Below the pieces are notes generated by a model that had not been told where the DNA came from, did not search any database, and worked only from the letters and a program-made list of their open reading frames with translations. A stretch of 64,000 nucleotides of DNA from NCBI GenBank assembly GCA_019637615.1, contig JAHBVJ010000001.1:372001-436000 (forward strand), in the 5' to 3' direction. Positions 44,409 through 53,227 of this stretch are shown piece by piece (the first letter of the stretch is position 1; each line of letters starts with the position of its first letter). The position numbers and the translations under genes are program-made. Source of the stretch: Anaerolineae bacterium. GTDB lineage: Bacteria > Chloroflexota > Anaerolineae > Aggregatilineales > UBA2796.

Positions 44409-45815
44409 CTATTGTGGTGTCATGTGCTGGCGGATATGTGGGCAGCCAGCGGCGGCAGCTTCGCGAATAGTAGCCGCATCCGTCAGCTCCGTCAACGGCT
44501 TACGTTTGTATCGCACGCGCACCTCTGATGGGTGATTCGCGCCGTTCCCCGTCACCACATGAATGTCCTTGCTGATCAACTCCATGTCAAACTGCTGGAA
44601 CAACAGGGAGGTGATGACCGCCATCTCGTTTTTGGCGAAGTTCATGCCTGTGCATTTATGCACACCGCCGCCGAATCCGATGATCGAAAATGGATTTTTA
44701 CCCTCGCCACGTTCGGGTGAATAACGCAGCGGATCAAACTGTTCAGGATTGCTGTACACGTCCGGCATAAAGTGCGAAGTCGCGCCGCTGACCATCAATC
44801 GCCAGCCACTTGGGATTTCGTATTCGCCGATCTTGACGGGCGAAGTAACCGTGCGAAGTTGGGTATCTGCCGATGGTCGTATCCGCGTCGTTTCGTCAAT
44901 GGCCCAATAGATGTACTCAAGCTTGCTCAACACGGCAGCATCAATGGGTTGTCCATAGGCGACAGTTTGCTTGATCTCTTCTCTCACGAGCTTTTGATAA
45001 TCGGGATGCTGTAGCAACAGCGCGATCAACCATGCCGCTTGTCCGGCGGTAGTTTCGTGCCCCGCAAAGATCAGCCCCATAAAAATCGTAACAATGGTAT
45101 CGTCAGGCAGCGTGGTGCCGTCTTTGAGCGGCGTCGTCAGCAGCGTACTGATCAAGTCGTTGTAGCGCTCAGGATGATCACGACGGGCTTGGATCAGCGG
45201 CTTGAGTGTGGCGGTGATCTTCTTCTTGGCTTGGTCGCGCCGCCAGAATTTCGGCAGTGGCAGCGTCGGCGGCAGCACTGGATCGAGTGACGCACTGATC
45301 GCACTGTAGTCTTTCCAGAAATCCGCGCCGAGTTCTTGTTCATAGTCCGGCCCGATCAAGGCCCGCCCCGCTACATATTGCGTGAGGCGCAGCATTGCCT
45401 GCGTGATGTCCATTTCGCCCGCTTGCCCGAGTGAGTCGAGCCAGCGCTGAATCTCGGTATTCATGGCCTGAACGTAGCCAACCATCCGCTCGCGTTTGAA
45501 CACTTCTTGCAACACCGGACGCTGGTTATAGTAGTCTTCGGTACTAGCGGTAAACAGCACCCTGCCGATTGCCTCGCGCAAGAAGCCGTACCCGTCTTGC
45601 ATGTTCAGCGTTTTGTCGGTTTCCATATAGAAAATGCGGTTATATTCTGCGCCGGTGATCACTAGCACAGGTTGTGGCCCCAGTTTCATCGCGAACAAAT
45701 CGCCTTTTTCCGCGTGGCCTCTTTTGAATAAGCTTTCACGGTCGCGCAGCATTTCGACAACATGACCAAGGACGGGCAAGCCGCCTGAAATCATCGGGGG
45801 AAGTTGTGACTCCAT
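44409..45815 (-). CDS. Cytochrome P450
   Basis: 468 residues from ATG 45815, chosen because GAGGG lies about 6 bases upstream; an in-frame TTG extends to 45878 across the operator. P450 hallmarks: I-helix GLIFAGHETTAG, ExxR in DETTRIRPSADTQLR, and heme loop FGGGVHKCTGMNFA with Cys388 as thiolate ligand. The overall pattern recalls the CYP51-like group, but substrate cannot be assigned. It needs ferredoxin and reductase partners, not encoded here. Flanked by SDR (downstream) and a TetR regulator (upstream, same strand). Together with the divergent epoxide hydrolase it suggests oxidation of a hydrophobic compound. Confidence 0.92.
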   Translation of the reverse strand: MESQLPPMISGGLPVLGHVVEMLRDRESLFKRGHAEKGDLFAMKLGPQPVLVITGAEYNRIFYMETDKTLNMQDGYGFLREAIGRVLFTASTEDYYNQRPVLQEVFKRERMVGYVQAMNTEIQRWLDSLGQAGEMDITQAMLRLTQYVAGRALIGPDYEQELGADFWKDYSAISASLDPVLPPTLPLPKFWRRDQAKKKITATLKPLIQARRDHPERYNDLISTLLTTPLKDGTTLPDDTIVTIFMGLIFAGHETTAGQAAWLIALLLQHPDYQKLVREEIKQTVAYGQPIDAAVLSKLEYIYWAIDETTRIRPSADTQLRTVTSPVKIGEYEIPSGWRLMVSGATSHFMPDVYSNPEQFDPLRYSPERGEGKNPFSIIGFGGGVHKCTGMNFAKNEMAVITSLLFQQFDMELISKDIHVVTGNGANHPSEVRVRYKRKPLTELTDAATIREAAAAGCPHIRQHMTPQ

Positions 45816-45861
45816 TGTGAACCCTCTACCATTTCCCAGATCGTCAATGTTTACATTATTC

Positions 45862-45877
45862 TGAAACGAGCGTTTCA
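45862..45877. promoter_or_regulatory. TetR-type operator upstream of the P450 gene
   Basis: TGAAACG (45862-45868), 2-base centre, CGTTTCA (45871-45877): a perfect 7-bp-arm palindrome typical in size of TetR-family operators. It is 47 bases before the P450 ATG, between it and the tetR gene. Confidence 0.6.
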
Positions 45878-45936
45878 AAACCTCTCAGATTGTATCATGT
45901 TACGTGCTAACCAGCGTTAGACGTTTCTTAGAATCA

Positions 45937-46530
45937 TCACAGTTTGAGCAGTTTGACGATGAGCTGAGTAATCGCGTGGACGTAGGGGAAATCGGGCTTG
46001 ACGCCTTTCACAGTGGCTAGTCCCTGTAGCGTGCTGAGGATTGTGAAAGCAAGGTTTTCGGGCGACTCTTGGCTCGTGATCATGCCATCAGCTTGCCCTT
46101 GTTTCATCACAGCCGCAATGATCTCCGCAATCCCGAAGTAGTGGGCGAGCAGTAGTGTCGTGATGTCGGTGTCTTGCGTGCCGAACTCTACCATTGCGTT
46201 GAAGGCCATCGAGCCTTGTGTACGTGAATCGGGCAGTGCTACCAATTCGACGGACGCAAAAAGCTGCTCAAGAAATGCTTGCGGTGTGGGAACCATGTCC
46301 GCCATCTGCGCGACTTTGGCACGTTCCAATGTACAAAAATACGCCAGTGCCGCGAGAAACAAAGCCCGCTTGTCACCAAATACCTCATACATACTGCTGC
46401 TGCTGATTCCGGTGGCCTTCTGCAAGTCACGCATAGACGTTGCCTCGTAGCCTTGCTGCCAGAACAGAAGCATCGCACGCTCGATCACTTGCTGTTTATC
46501 AAATTCTCGCTGTCGTGCCATTCCCCTCAC
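45937..46530 (-). CDS. TetR/AcrR-family transcriptional regulator
   Basis: 197 residues. The N-terminal helix-turn-helix covers about 11-58, with AMLLFWQQGYEATSMRDLQKATGISSSSMYEVFGDKRALF, the classic TetR pattern (quoted in pieces: WQQGYEATSMRDL and SSSMYEVFGDK). The remaining all-helical part is the ligand and dimer domain. GTG 46530 and ATG 46521 are both possible starts. It lies 59 bases upstream of the operator before the P450 gene and is divergent from the epoxide hydrolase gene, so it probably controls both units in response to a hydrophobic ligand. Confidence 0.88.
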   Translation of the reverse strand: MRGMARQREFDKQQVIERAMLLFWQQGYEATSMRDLQKATGISSSSMYEVFGDKRALFLAALAYFCTLERAKVAQMADMVPTPQAFLEQLFASVELVALPDSRTQGSMAFNAMVEFGTQDTDITTLLLAHYFGIAEIIAAVMKQGQADGMITSQESPENLAFTILSTLQGLATVKGVKPDFPYVHAITQLIVKLLKL

Positions 46531-46575
46531 TCGATCTCGTCATCAACAACAAGTTCAATCACGGCGCGGAACCTT

Positions 46576-46589
46576 AAAATCATGATTTT
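46576..46589. promoter_or_regulatory. Perfect 14-bp palindrome in the tetR/epoxide hydrolase intergenic region
   Basis: AAAATCATGATTTT is fully symmetric and lies 46 bases upstream of the tetR start. It differs from the site before the P450 gene, so it may bind another regulator. Confidence 0.4.
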
Positions 46590-46631
46590 GCACACAAATA
46601 AGCATTTTGCATAGGACATTAAGGGCTTCAA

Positions 46632-46668
46632 GATTAGGGCGAAATCTGTCCTAATCCTCTCTTATAGT
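46632..46668 (+). promoter_or_regulatory. Dyad and -10 box upstream of the epoxide hydrolase gene
   Basis: GATTAGG (46632-46638) and CCTAATC (46650-46656) form a dyad with an 11-base spacer, followed by TATAGT (46663-46668), a fair -10. No strong -35 is seen. The dyad would overlap the polymerase site. Confidence 0.4.
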
Positions 46669-46730
46669 GATAGTTGTAGGGTTGAGTAGCAGCCCTATGC
46701 CGATCTCCACTTAGCAATTGAGGTTTTCCC

Positions 46731-47906
46731 GTGGAAATTCAACCATTTCGCATCCGCATTCCCCAAACCGCGCTCGATGATCTGCACAACCGATTAGCCC
46801 ATACCAATTGGCCTTCACAGTTACCGGTAACAGATGATAAAGACTGGCAGCGTGGCGTTCCGGTAGCTTACCTTAACACCCTCAGCGACTACTGGCGCAC
46901 CGGCTTTGATTGGCGCGCTCAAGAAGCGGAACTGAACAAGTTTCCGCAGTTCATGACCGAAATCGACGGACAATCTATCCACTTCTTGCACGTTCGCTCG
47001 TCCGAACCGAACGCGTTGCCACTGCTGATCCTGCATGGTTATCCAAGCTCGTTTGTCGAATTCACCAAGATTATCGGCCCACTGGCTGATCCGCGCGCAT
47101 ATGGTGCTGATCCTAGTCAAGCCTTCCACGTGATCGTGCCGTCTCTGCCCGGTTACGGGTTTTCCACACCACTGGCGGAATCCGGTTGGGAACTCAGCCG
47201 CACCAGCCGTGCCTTAGCTGCGCTGATGTATGGTCTCGGCTACGAGCGCTATCTCGCGCTGGGCAGTGACATCGGTGCTGGCATTGTCGGGATGCTAGGC
47301 AGCACGGATGGGGATCACCTGATTGCCGCCCACGTCAGCACCGACCCCACCGCGCTTGCTCTGCTCGGTGCGCCTATCGCCTATCCTGCTGGCGATTCCG
47401 TTCTCAGTCAAGCCCAAATCCAACGCTTACAGGGCTTGCGCGAACTGCAAAATGAAGGCAAAGGCTATCTTCAGATTCAATCGACCAAACCCCAAACGCT
47501 GGCCTATGCTCTTGCCGATTCGCCCGTCGCCCAATTAGCATGGATCGTGGAGAAGTTCGAGGCTTGGACAAACATCGATAAACTCCTCCCGGAAGATGCC
47601 GTTGATCGCGATCAATTACTGACAAATGTGTCCCTGTACTGGTTCACTGGGACGGGCGCGACGGCTGCCAACTTCATCTATGAGGCGACCCATTCGACAG
47701 CGCCTTGGGCTGCTGCGTCAACGACGCCCACAGGTTTTGCCGCTTTCAATATCAGGCACATCGAAAATGCGATGCGGGCGATGGTCGATCCAGAGCATAA
47801 GCTGCCGCATTGGTCAGCGTTCGAGCAGGGTGGGCACTTTCCGGCGATGGAAGCGCCAGACCTCCTGATGAACGATGCGCGCGAGTTTTTCCGGCAGTTT
47901 CGTTAA
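46731..47906 (+). CDS. Epoxide hydrolase (alpha/beta hydrolase with EHN domain)
   Basis: 391 residues from GTG 46731 preceded by GAGG at 8 bases. Residues 2-110 are the epoxide hydrolase N-terminal domain (IQPFRIRIPQTALDDL). The alpha/beta hydrolase core has the oxyanion motif HGYP (102-105), nucleophile Asp180 in LGSDIGA and the terminal catalytic His369 in GGHFPAMEAP. The length equals the microsomal-type bacterial epoxide hydrolases. It opens epoxides to diols, which fits the neighbouring P450 that could form epoxides. A terminator follows at 47921-47950. Confidence 0.9.
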   Translation: MEIQPFRIRIPQTALDDLHNRLAHTNWPSQLPVTDDKDWQRGVPVAYLNTLSDYWRTGFDWRAQEAELNKFPQFMTEIDGQSIHFLHVRSSEPNALPLLILHGYPSSFVEFTKIIGPLADPRAYGADPSQAFHVIVPSLPGYGFSTPLAESGWELSRTSRALAALMYGLGYERYLALGSDIGAGIVGMLGSTDGDHLIAAHVSTDPTALALLGAPIAYPAGDSVLSQAQIQRLQGLRELQNEGKGYLQIQSTKPQTLAYALADSPVAQLAWIVEKFEAWTNIDKLLPEDAVDRDQLLTNVSLYWFTGTGATAANFIYEATHSTAPWAAASTTPTGFAAFNIRHIENAMRAMVDPEHKLPHWSAFEQGGHFPAMEAPDLLMNDAREFFRQFR

Positions 47907-47920
47907 TCGAGCTTGAAACA

Positions 47921-47950
47921 CGGGTGGGGAGGGAGATTCTGCCCCACCCG
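47921..47950. terminator. Terminator between epoxide hydrolase and MMPL genes
   Basis: A perfect 9-bp stem, CGGGTGGGG (47921-47929) with CCCCACCCG (47942-47950), with a 12-base loop. GC-rich, no T run, serves two convergent genes. Confidence 0.65.
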
Positions 47951-47959
47951 TAGTGGCAT

Positions 47960-50548
47960 CTATGCTGATTTTGAGGGCATCATCGCCGCTGGTTTCTGCG
48001 GAACGTGGCTAGGCCACCACGTCCAACGCCCGAACAGCGTCGCCAGCGCCGGAACGAGGATCGTGCGGACGATAAAGGTGTCGATCAACACGCCCACCGC
48101 CACCGCGAAGCCAACTTCTTGCAGCCCTTTGATTTCCCCCGCAACGAGTGCCGCGAATGTCCCCGCGAGGATCATGCCCGCCGACGTGATGATCGAGCCA
48201 GTGCGAGCTACCGCCACATGGACGCCGTCGCGCATTCCGTGGTTAGCAACTTCTTCCTTGATCCGTCCAAACACGAAGATGCTGTAGTCCATGCCAAGCG
48301 CGACGAGGAACACGAACATGAAGAACGGCACGTACCACGTCAGCCCTTCGACATGCCACACTTCCTTGAACACGAAATTGGTGATCCCCAATGTGCAGGT
48401 AAAGCTGAGTAAAACCGTCGCGATCAAATACAACGGTGCAACAAGGCTGCGCAGCAGCAGCAGCAGCACGACGAAGATGCCGAGCAAGACAAGTCCTATC
48501 GTGCGCAGCATATCGCGGTCAATCGTGTCGCGGATGTCCGTGACCAATGCCGTGCCGCCACTCGCCACGCCGTCACCATCCGCGCTGGAATACCGTTGCA
48601 GTAGCGCACGGATATTTTTCAGGGTATCCATCGCTTCATAACTGATTGGTGATCCAGCGAACACCACGTCGAGTTTATACGCTGTGCCCGCTTCGGTCAG
48701 ATACGAGGACAACATTTGCATCATCATTTGCTTGGTATAGGTATCGGGCAGTGCTGCCAGCACCTTACGCAGCGCACTCGGTGCTAGATAAGGATCAGGG
48801 ATCGGCTCGGATGCTGTTGGGCTAAAACGTGCCGCCAATCCGTTGACTGCCTTGATGAAATTATCGCGCCCTAATAGCAAACTGAGCGGGTTATCCAGCG
48901 CATTCTGGATGCTAACCAGATTCGGATCACTAGCGACTTGTGGGAACTGCTGCGCGATCTGCGCGAAATAGTCCTTCAAGCCTGTGATCAATGGTTGCGC
49001 GTCTTGCAGCGAAATCTGTGCATCACCCGTATTCCCATCGAGCAGCGATAGCGCCAGTGTCAATTGGCTGTCCACGCGCAGCAAATCCTTCAGCGTCGTG
49101 CTGTGCTGTCCCAACGGGCTGTTCAGGCTGCGCACGTCTGCCACACCGTGCATCCCTGCCAATTCTGCCGTCAGATCCGTGATCTCGGCTGCTACTTTGA
49201 TTGGGTCGCGTCCCGTGATGACCACGGACAATGGCAACATATTCCCCGATCCCAGACTCTCGCTGAGGAGGTTATAGCCATTCACAGCGGACGTATTCGT
49301 AGGCAAATCCGACAACATGCTGTAATTTACGGATTGTTGTAAGCCATACACCGAGAACGGCAGCAGCAGTCCGACGATCACGATGATCGTGATCAACGGT
49401 TGCGCGCTAACCCACTTGGAGGTCATTTCGTAGAATCGTCCGCCATCCCGATGTTTTGCGTGGCTAGGCCAGAAGGCGCGTTCACCGAGGACAGCTAACA
49501 GCGCGGGCGTAAACGTCAATCCCGCCAGCAGACCGATCACGATCCCGATTGCCAGTGCGGGGCCAGAACTGCTGAAGATGCCCATTTCCGAAAAGGCCAT
49601 CGCCACGAAGCCCACGAAGATCGTCCCCGCGCTACTCGTGATCGTCTCGCCCACCAGTTGCACGGTATTTTTCGTCGCCACTTGGACGCCCTGCTGATCC
49701 GCCATTTCTTCTCGGAAACGGCTGATCAAAAATAAGCAATAATCGGTTCCCGCCCCGTACAGCACCACCACCAGCAGCACATTCGTGTACGAGGTGATCG
49801 TCAGATAATGCGCGCCGATGTAAGCCACGATCCCGCGCGTGATGAAATACGCGACTGTCACCGCCAGCAGCGGGATGATCGGGCTAACGGGCGAACGGTA
49901 CACCAGTAGTAACATCACGATGACGAGCACAATCGTCACCCAGATTGTGCGGTCAACGCTGATCTGTATCGATTCGACCGTGTTGTTGATGATCGGGGAT
50001 TCGCCAGTTTGATACGTTTTCACACGTTCTGGAGCGTGCTTCACCAACCATTCATCAATCGTCTGCAAAGTCGTTTGTGTGACGGCTTCAGTGCCGGATG
50101 TGGTCAGGCTCACGCGCACAATCGCCACTTGGTGATCCGCCGATACCAGCAGCGGCACTGCCATATCCGACGAAGTCGGCGCTACCACCGTGCTCACATT
50201 GGCGGGCTTATCTGCGCTGTTTAACCAATCTTCAAAATCCTTGATCAGCTTACCAGCGGGCGATGTGATATCCACGCTGCCGCTGGCAGTCAGTGGCAAT
50301 CCACCGCTCTCACGCATATCGATGACGACGACGGAACTACCCGGCGCAAAACTCTCTGGAAACGCTTGTTTATAAACATCGTTAGCATGGACGAAAGGCG
50401 CATTAGCAGGCAAAAAATCCGCCTGATCAGAACTGGCGACATCGTTAATATTCGGCGCGATCAAAGTGACGATCACGGCGAGGGCAATCCACGCCGCAAG
50501 GATGGGGATGCGATAGTGCGTGGCGAAACGACCCAAAACTTCAAACAT
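47960..50548 (-). CDS. MMPL/RND-superfamily transporter
   Basis: 862 residues with two similar halves, each one helix followed by a large outer domain and five more helices. The MMPL motif GTDYCLFLISRFREE (after helix 5 of the first half) and GMDYSIFVFGRIKEE (second half) carry the Asp-Tyr pairs of the proton relay. MMPL proteins export lipids or hydrophobic molecules. Its place after the P450/epoxide hydrolase genes suggests efflux of related compounds; this is contextual. A GGAGG lies about 12 bases before ATG. Confidence 0.9.
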   Translation of the reverse strand: MFEVLGRFATHYRIPILAAWIALAVIVTLIAPNINDVASSDQADFLPANAPFVHANDVYKQAFPESFAPGSSVVVIDMRESGGLPLTASGSVDITSPAGKLIKDFEDWLNSADKPANVSTVVAPTSSDMAVPLLVSADHQVAIVRVSLTTSGTEAVTQTTLQTIDEWLVKHAPERVKTYQTGESPIINNTVESIQISVDRTIWVTIVLVIVMLLLVYRSPVSPIIPLLAVTVAYFITRGIVAYIGAHYLTITSYTNVLLVVVLYGAGTDYCLFLISRFREEMADQQGVQVATKNTVQLVGETITSSAGTIFVGFVAMAFSEMGIFSSSGPALAIGIVIGLLAGLTFTPALLAVLGERAFWPSHAKHRDGGRFYEMTSKWVSAQPLITIIVIVGLLLPFSVYGLQQSVNYSMLSDLPTNTSAVNGYNLLSESLGSGNMLPLSVVITGRDPIKVAAEITDLTAELAGMHGVADVRSLNSPLGQHSTTLKDLLRVDSQLTLALSLLDGNTGDAQISLQDAQPLITGLKDYFAQIAQQFPQVASDPNLVSIQNALDNPLSLLLGRDNFIKAVNGLAARFSPTASEPIPDPYLAPSALRKVLAALPDTYTKQMMMQMLSSYLTEAGTAYKLDVVFAGSPISYEAMDTLKNIRALLQRYSSADGDGVASGGTALVTDIRDTIDRDMLRTIGLVLLGIFVVLLLLLRSLVAPLYLIATVLLSFTCTLGITNFVFKEVWHVEGLTWYVPFFMFVFLVALGMDYSIFVFGRIKEEVANHGMRDGVHVAVARTGSIITSAGMILAGTFAALVAGEIKGLQEVGFAVAVGVLIDTFIVRTILVPALATLFGRWTWWPSHVPQKPAAMMPSKSA

Positions 50549-50884
50549 AGTATGTCTTACCTCCGTGGCATAGGACTAACAGCAGCAACTGTCAGCAGGA
50601 GTTGATGGTGAGGAAATCTGCAATCACAATGCGAAGCCCATAAACAGACGCGCAAACAGATCCATCGTATGTTCATGCGAGAATAGAATCAAGAATGAGC
50701 TTTCCTCGCGCGTAACATAATTGACATATGTATCGAAATGCATAGGCATATTGTAATGAGGTCGCACGGGCGACATACCATAACCCGTGCGGGGATGTTG
50801 ATGGAGAATTGTTAATTCTCAAATATACTAGACTATGGTATACTACAAGAACTCGTATATCATATTCCATCGAAAGTCTTGTTC
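50549..50884. other. Gene-free intergenic region with two hairpins
   Basis: Between divergent genes. Contains GCACGGG/CCCGTGC (50764-50770/50784-50790) and GAGAATT/AATTCTC (50804-50810/50814-50820), then two TATACT boxes (50824 and 50839). Spacing to possible -35 boxes is poor. Promoter function is likely but not precisely placed. Confidence 0.4.
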
Positions 50885-51346
50885 ATGTCATCGCAGCTAC
50901 CATCGAAAACCGACATCGGCGCTTACCCCATTGCTTCTGGCCTCTCCCTTGAATGGCTATATAACGGTCGTGTACTCATATTCACGTGGACGAGCATCAA
51001 CCGCGAGACCATTGACGCCTTTGCCGAAGCCTATCGCACACTTCTCAGCACATGGGATGCCAGCGAACCATTCCACCAGCTTAATGATCTCCGTTTCGAA
51101 GGCTTCAATTTCACGCCTTATCTACGGCATGCTGTCCAACAGGTCATTAGCGAGTCGTTGCAACGCGGCGTCCACGGTTGTGTGGCAAATGTCGTGCAGC
51201 CCGGTTTGAGTATGCGTGTAGTTCAGTTCTTCCTTCACGCGCTATCGTTCATGCCCAATAACAAGGCAGAACTTTTCACGGATTACGACAAAGCTGTTGC
51301 ATGGTTAGTTTCCCAACTGGAAGATGAACCACAGTCTCAGCGTTAG
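50885..51346 (+). CDS. Conserved-looking hypothetical protein, STAS/SEC14-like fold suspected
   Basis: 153 residues from ATG 50885; a TTG two codons earlier is also open. No strong ribosome site. The pattern (LEWLYNGRVLIFTWTSI, LNDLRFEGFNFTPYLRHAVQ, GCVANVVQPGLSMRVVQFFL, TDYDKAVAWLVSQL) alternates strands and helices and ends in an AxxWL helix as in STAS/SpoIIAA-like proteins of environmental bacteria. No phosphorylated Ser motif is identifiable. A large terminator follows. Function unknown. Confidence 0.55.
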   Translation: MSSQLPSKTDIGAYPIASGLSLEWLYNGRVLIFTWTSINRETIDAFAEAYRTLLSTWDASEPFHQLNDLRFEGFNFTPYLRHAVQQVISESLQRGVHGCVANVVQPGLSMRVVQFFLHALSFMPNNKAELFTDYDKAVAWLVSQLEDEPQSQR

Positions 51347-51394
51347 CTTCGGCATACGAATTACTGTACCCACAGCGCGCTTCTTGTAAATAAA

Positions 51395-51439
51395 CGAAAT
51401 GACGCATGAGCACACATACAGGCATCATGCGCCATTTCG
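51395..51439. terminator. Long hairpin terminator
   Basis: A 15-bp stem with one mismatch, 51395-51409 with 51425-51439 (arms start CGAAATG and end CATTTCG), and a 15-base loop. No strong T run. Confidence 0.6.
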
Positions 51440-51516
51440 GATCGTCTTACGCCTCCATCTCCTCCAGTCGAATTTACGTTGAACGCCTCTATATTTGGGG
51501 GCCTTGCTCGCTAAGG

Positions 51517-51537
51517 TCAGCAGTACAGTGCTGCTGA
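51517..51537. repeat. Small inverted repeat TCAGCAG/CTGCTGA
   Basis: 7-bp arms (51517-51523 and 51531-51537), 7-base centre, in the 268-base gap before the 278-residue protein gene. Could be an operator or hairpin. Confidence 0.35.
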
Positions 51538-51613
51538 TGTGTATATTGCACCTTGAAATGCACATATCATGATCGCTTCACATAGTTAGCAATATTTCTG
51601 GGTTACACAATCT

Positions 51614-52450
51614 ATGGACAATGGTTTTAATGATGTGCTGAGCTTGATCGTCGGAGGATTCTTAGCCCTGAGTTATTTTCTGTTAGCGATAGGTGGCACC
51701 TTAGGGCTGCTCAAACATATCCTGCGTAGTTTTGGCTTATTACCCGCCGTATCACCACACGAGCCGAAATCCAAGCTAGTCGTTGCAGAACGTCCAAACC
51801 CGCACGCCACAGACGATAGCGACTACAAATTCGCGCAAGCACATCCCGATCTATTCAAACAGGGAAGTGTGCGCCGCACACAACAACCATCATCCGCATC
51901 ACTAGAACGCGCGAATCGAGCCGTCGAAGAAGCTGGCTTCAAAGCTATGCCGGCTCAACCCACCACGCTGCACATCTATGACATTGGCTTGATGGCAGCC
52001 ACGCTCAGAGACACTGGCAGCAGCTTAAGCGTCGGCTTGCTGCCCTACATCGTCGCCAAATCGGCTTCGAACTACCAGCGCATCCAATTCACGCTGTTCG
52101 ATCATCTCGCCCACACGCGCGGACAGTGGGATCAGCTCTATCGCTTAAACGATCCCTTCAACCTCGCTACTCCGCCTTTCCCGATCCCCATTCCCGTACA
52201 GGACATCGATGATCGCTGGACGCTGGACATGCGCTTGGATGGCCTCTTGTTTGCGGTCTACCATGTCAATCCCGCCGAGATCGTGGATGGCATCACCGAC
52301 GTTGGCAAAATCACAACGCATCTGGGGGCAGATGGCGAGATCGATGAATGGGCGCGGTTAGCCACTGCCAAGTCACCGGAAAATCTCTCGCTCGATGATC
52401 TATTGGACGCGCCAGTTACCGTTACCCGCAAGAAAAAGCGCAACTCTTAA
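51614..52450 (+). CDS. Hypothetical protein with one N-terminal membrane helix
   Basis: 278 residues. A hydrophobic helix at about 10-34 is followed by a polar linker (to about 110) and a soluble domain (about 115-270) with DIGLMAATLRDTG, PFPIPIPVQDIDDRW and a basic tail RKKKRNS. No family is recognised. It lies 318 bases upstream of the E2/JAB/E1 operon on the same strand but is separated by a hairpin (52491-52507), so any functional link is only positional. Confidence 0.65.
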   Translation: MDNGFNDVLSLIVGGFLALSYFLLAIGGTLGLLKHILRSFGLLPAVSPHEPKSKLVVAERPNPHATDDSDYKFAQAHPDLFKQGSVRRTQQPSSASLERANRAVEEAGFKAMPAQPTTLHIYDIGLMAATLRDTGSSLSVGLLPYIVAKSASNYQRIQFTLFDHLAHTRGQWDQLYRLNDPFNLATPPFPIPIPVQDIDDRWTLDMRLDGLLFAVYHVNPAEIVDGITDVGKITTHLGADGEIDEWARLATAKSPENLSLDDLLDAPVTVTRKKKRNS

Positions 52451-52768
52451 GCGTCGATCACGTACTAATTCACGATGGGATCAACGCCATCCCCTAACAC
52501 TTAGGGGGCACACCGTCCCTAGCCAATTCTACAATGTACGAGGCTTATGAATCGCTGTATAGTTACTAGTATTGGGTTTTTCACCCTTAAAAGCAGTGTC
52601 AATCAAGGTTGGCAGCGCTTAGCCTGCCTTGGTACTATCGCATTTTATTGTGATCGTACAGGTATGGCACGGCCAAAGTGAGCATAGGTCGCTATTGAGC
52701 GTCGAATCAGGTTCTCGACGTTTACGCAATAAATGAATGTATTTGGTAGGACGGTACGGAGAAATTCC
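52451..52768. other. Gene-free region upstream of the E2/JAB/E1 operon
   Basis: Holds a hairpin, CCCCTAA/TTAGGGG (52491-52497/52501-52507, 3-base loop), probably ending the upstream gene, and a possible promoter. No ORF of note. Confidence 0.4.
52609..52638 (+). promoter_or_regulatory. Candidate promoter for the E2/JAB/E1 operon
   Basis: TTGGCA (52609-52614), 18-base spacer, TACTAT (52633-52638). Moderate match; leader of about 125 bases. Confidence 0.35.
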
Positions 52769-53218
52769 ATGAGTGAATGGTGGGGAACACGGCAGCAGGT
52801 TGCGCCACGGTTACGCGTAGAAGTAGAAGCAATGCGGGCAGCGTTTCAAGATACCTTCAAGCTGGTCGTGCCACAGCTTGGCGGGCCGATCTACTGGTTG
52901 GGCACCATTGAGATCAACTTGGTTTCGGCCTACATGAAACAGCGCGACCATATCCTGAAGATTCTGTATCCCGACGATTTCCCGAATCGCCCGCCGGAAG
53001 CTTATGTCGTGCGTCCCAAGGTCTACAGTGAAAAGCATCAGTTTGAAGATGGTCAGTTGTGCCTGTTCAACCCCAAAGATGGCACGAGCTATGGGTGGAA
53101 TCCGACTAAAGGTACGGCGGTCACTGTCGCGGCATGGGGTATCCAGTGGATCTATGCCCATTACACATGGAAAGCAACCGGCGTGTGGCCCGGTGAAGAA
53201 GAACGTATCGCCCGATAG
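52769..53218 (+). CDS. E2-like (ubiquitin-conjugating fold) protein
   Basis: 149 residues from ATG 52769 (GGAG 9 bases upstream; ATG 52733 lacks one). It shows the E2 order of elements: N-terminal helix, strands to ILKILYPDDFPNRPPEAYVV (the YP-x-x-FP-x-x-PP turn, 67-80), then EKHQFEDGQLCLFNP with Cys98 as candidate catalytic cysteine and His90 at the place of the E2 HPN-like residue, and a helix with GTAVTVAAWGIQWIYAHYTW. Short, with no C-terminal extension. Eukaryotic-type E2s carry an activated modifier on Cys. The JAB and E1-like genes follow at 9 and 11 bases, so a conjugation or deconjugation pathway is strongly suggested. Confidence 0.85.
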   Translation: MSEWWGTRQQVAPRLRVEVEAMRAAFQDTFKLVVPQLGGPIYWLGTIEINLVSAYMKQRDHILKILYPDDFPNRPPEAYVVRPKVYSEKHQFEDGQLCLFNPKDGTSYGWNPTKGTAVTVAAWGIQWIYAHYTWKATGVWPGEEERIAR

Positions 53219-53227
53219 GAGCGTGGC

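Noticed and set aside
46731-47906. Haloalkane dehalogenase
   Set aside because: The EHN domain and the GSDIG nucleophile context fit epoxide hydrolase.
50764-50820. Riboswitch before the STAS-like gene
   Set aside because: Two simple hairpins only; no known aptamer consensus could be recognised.
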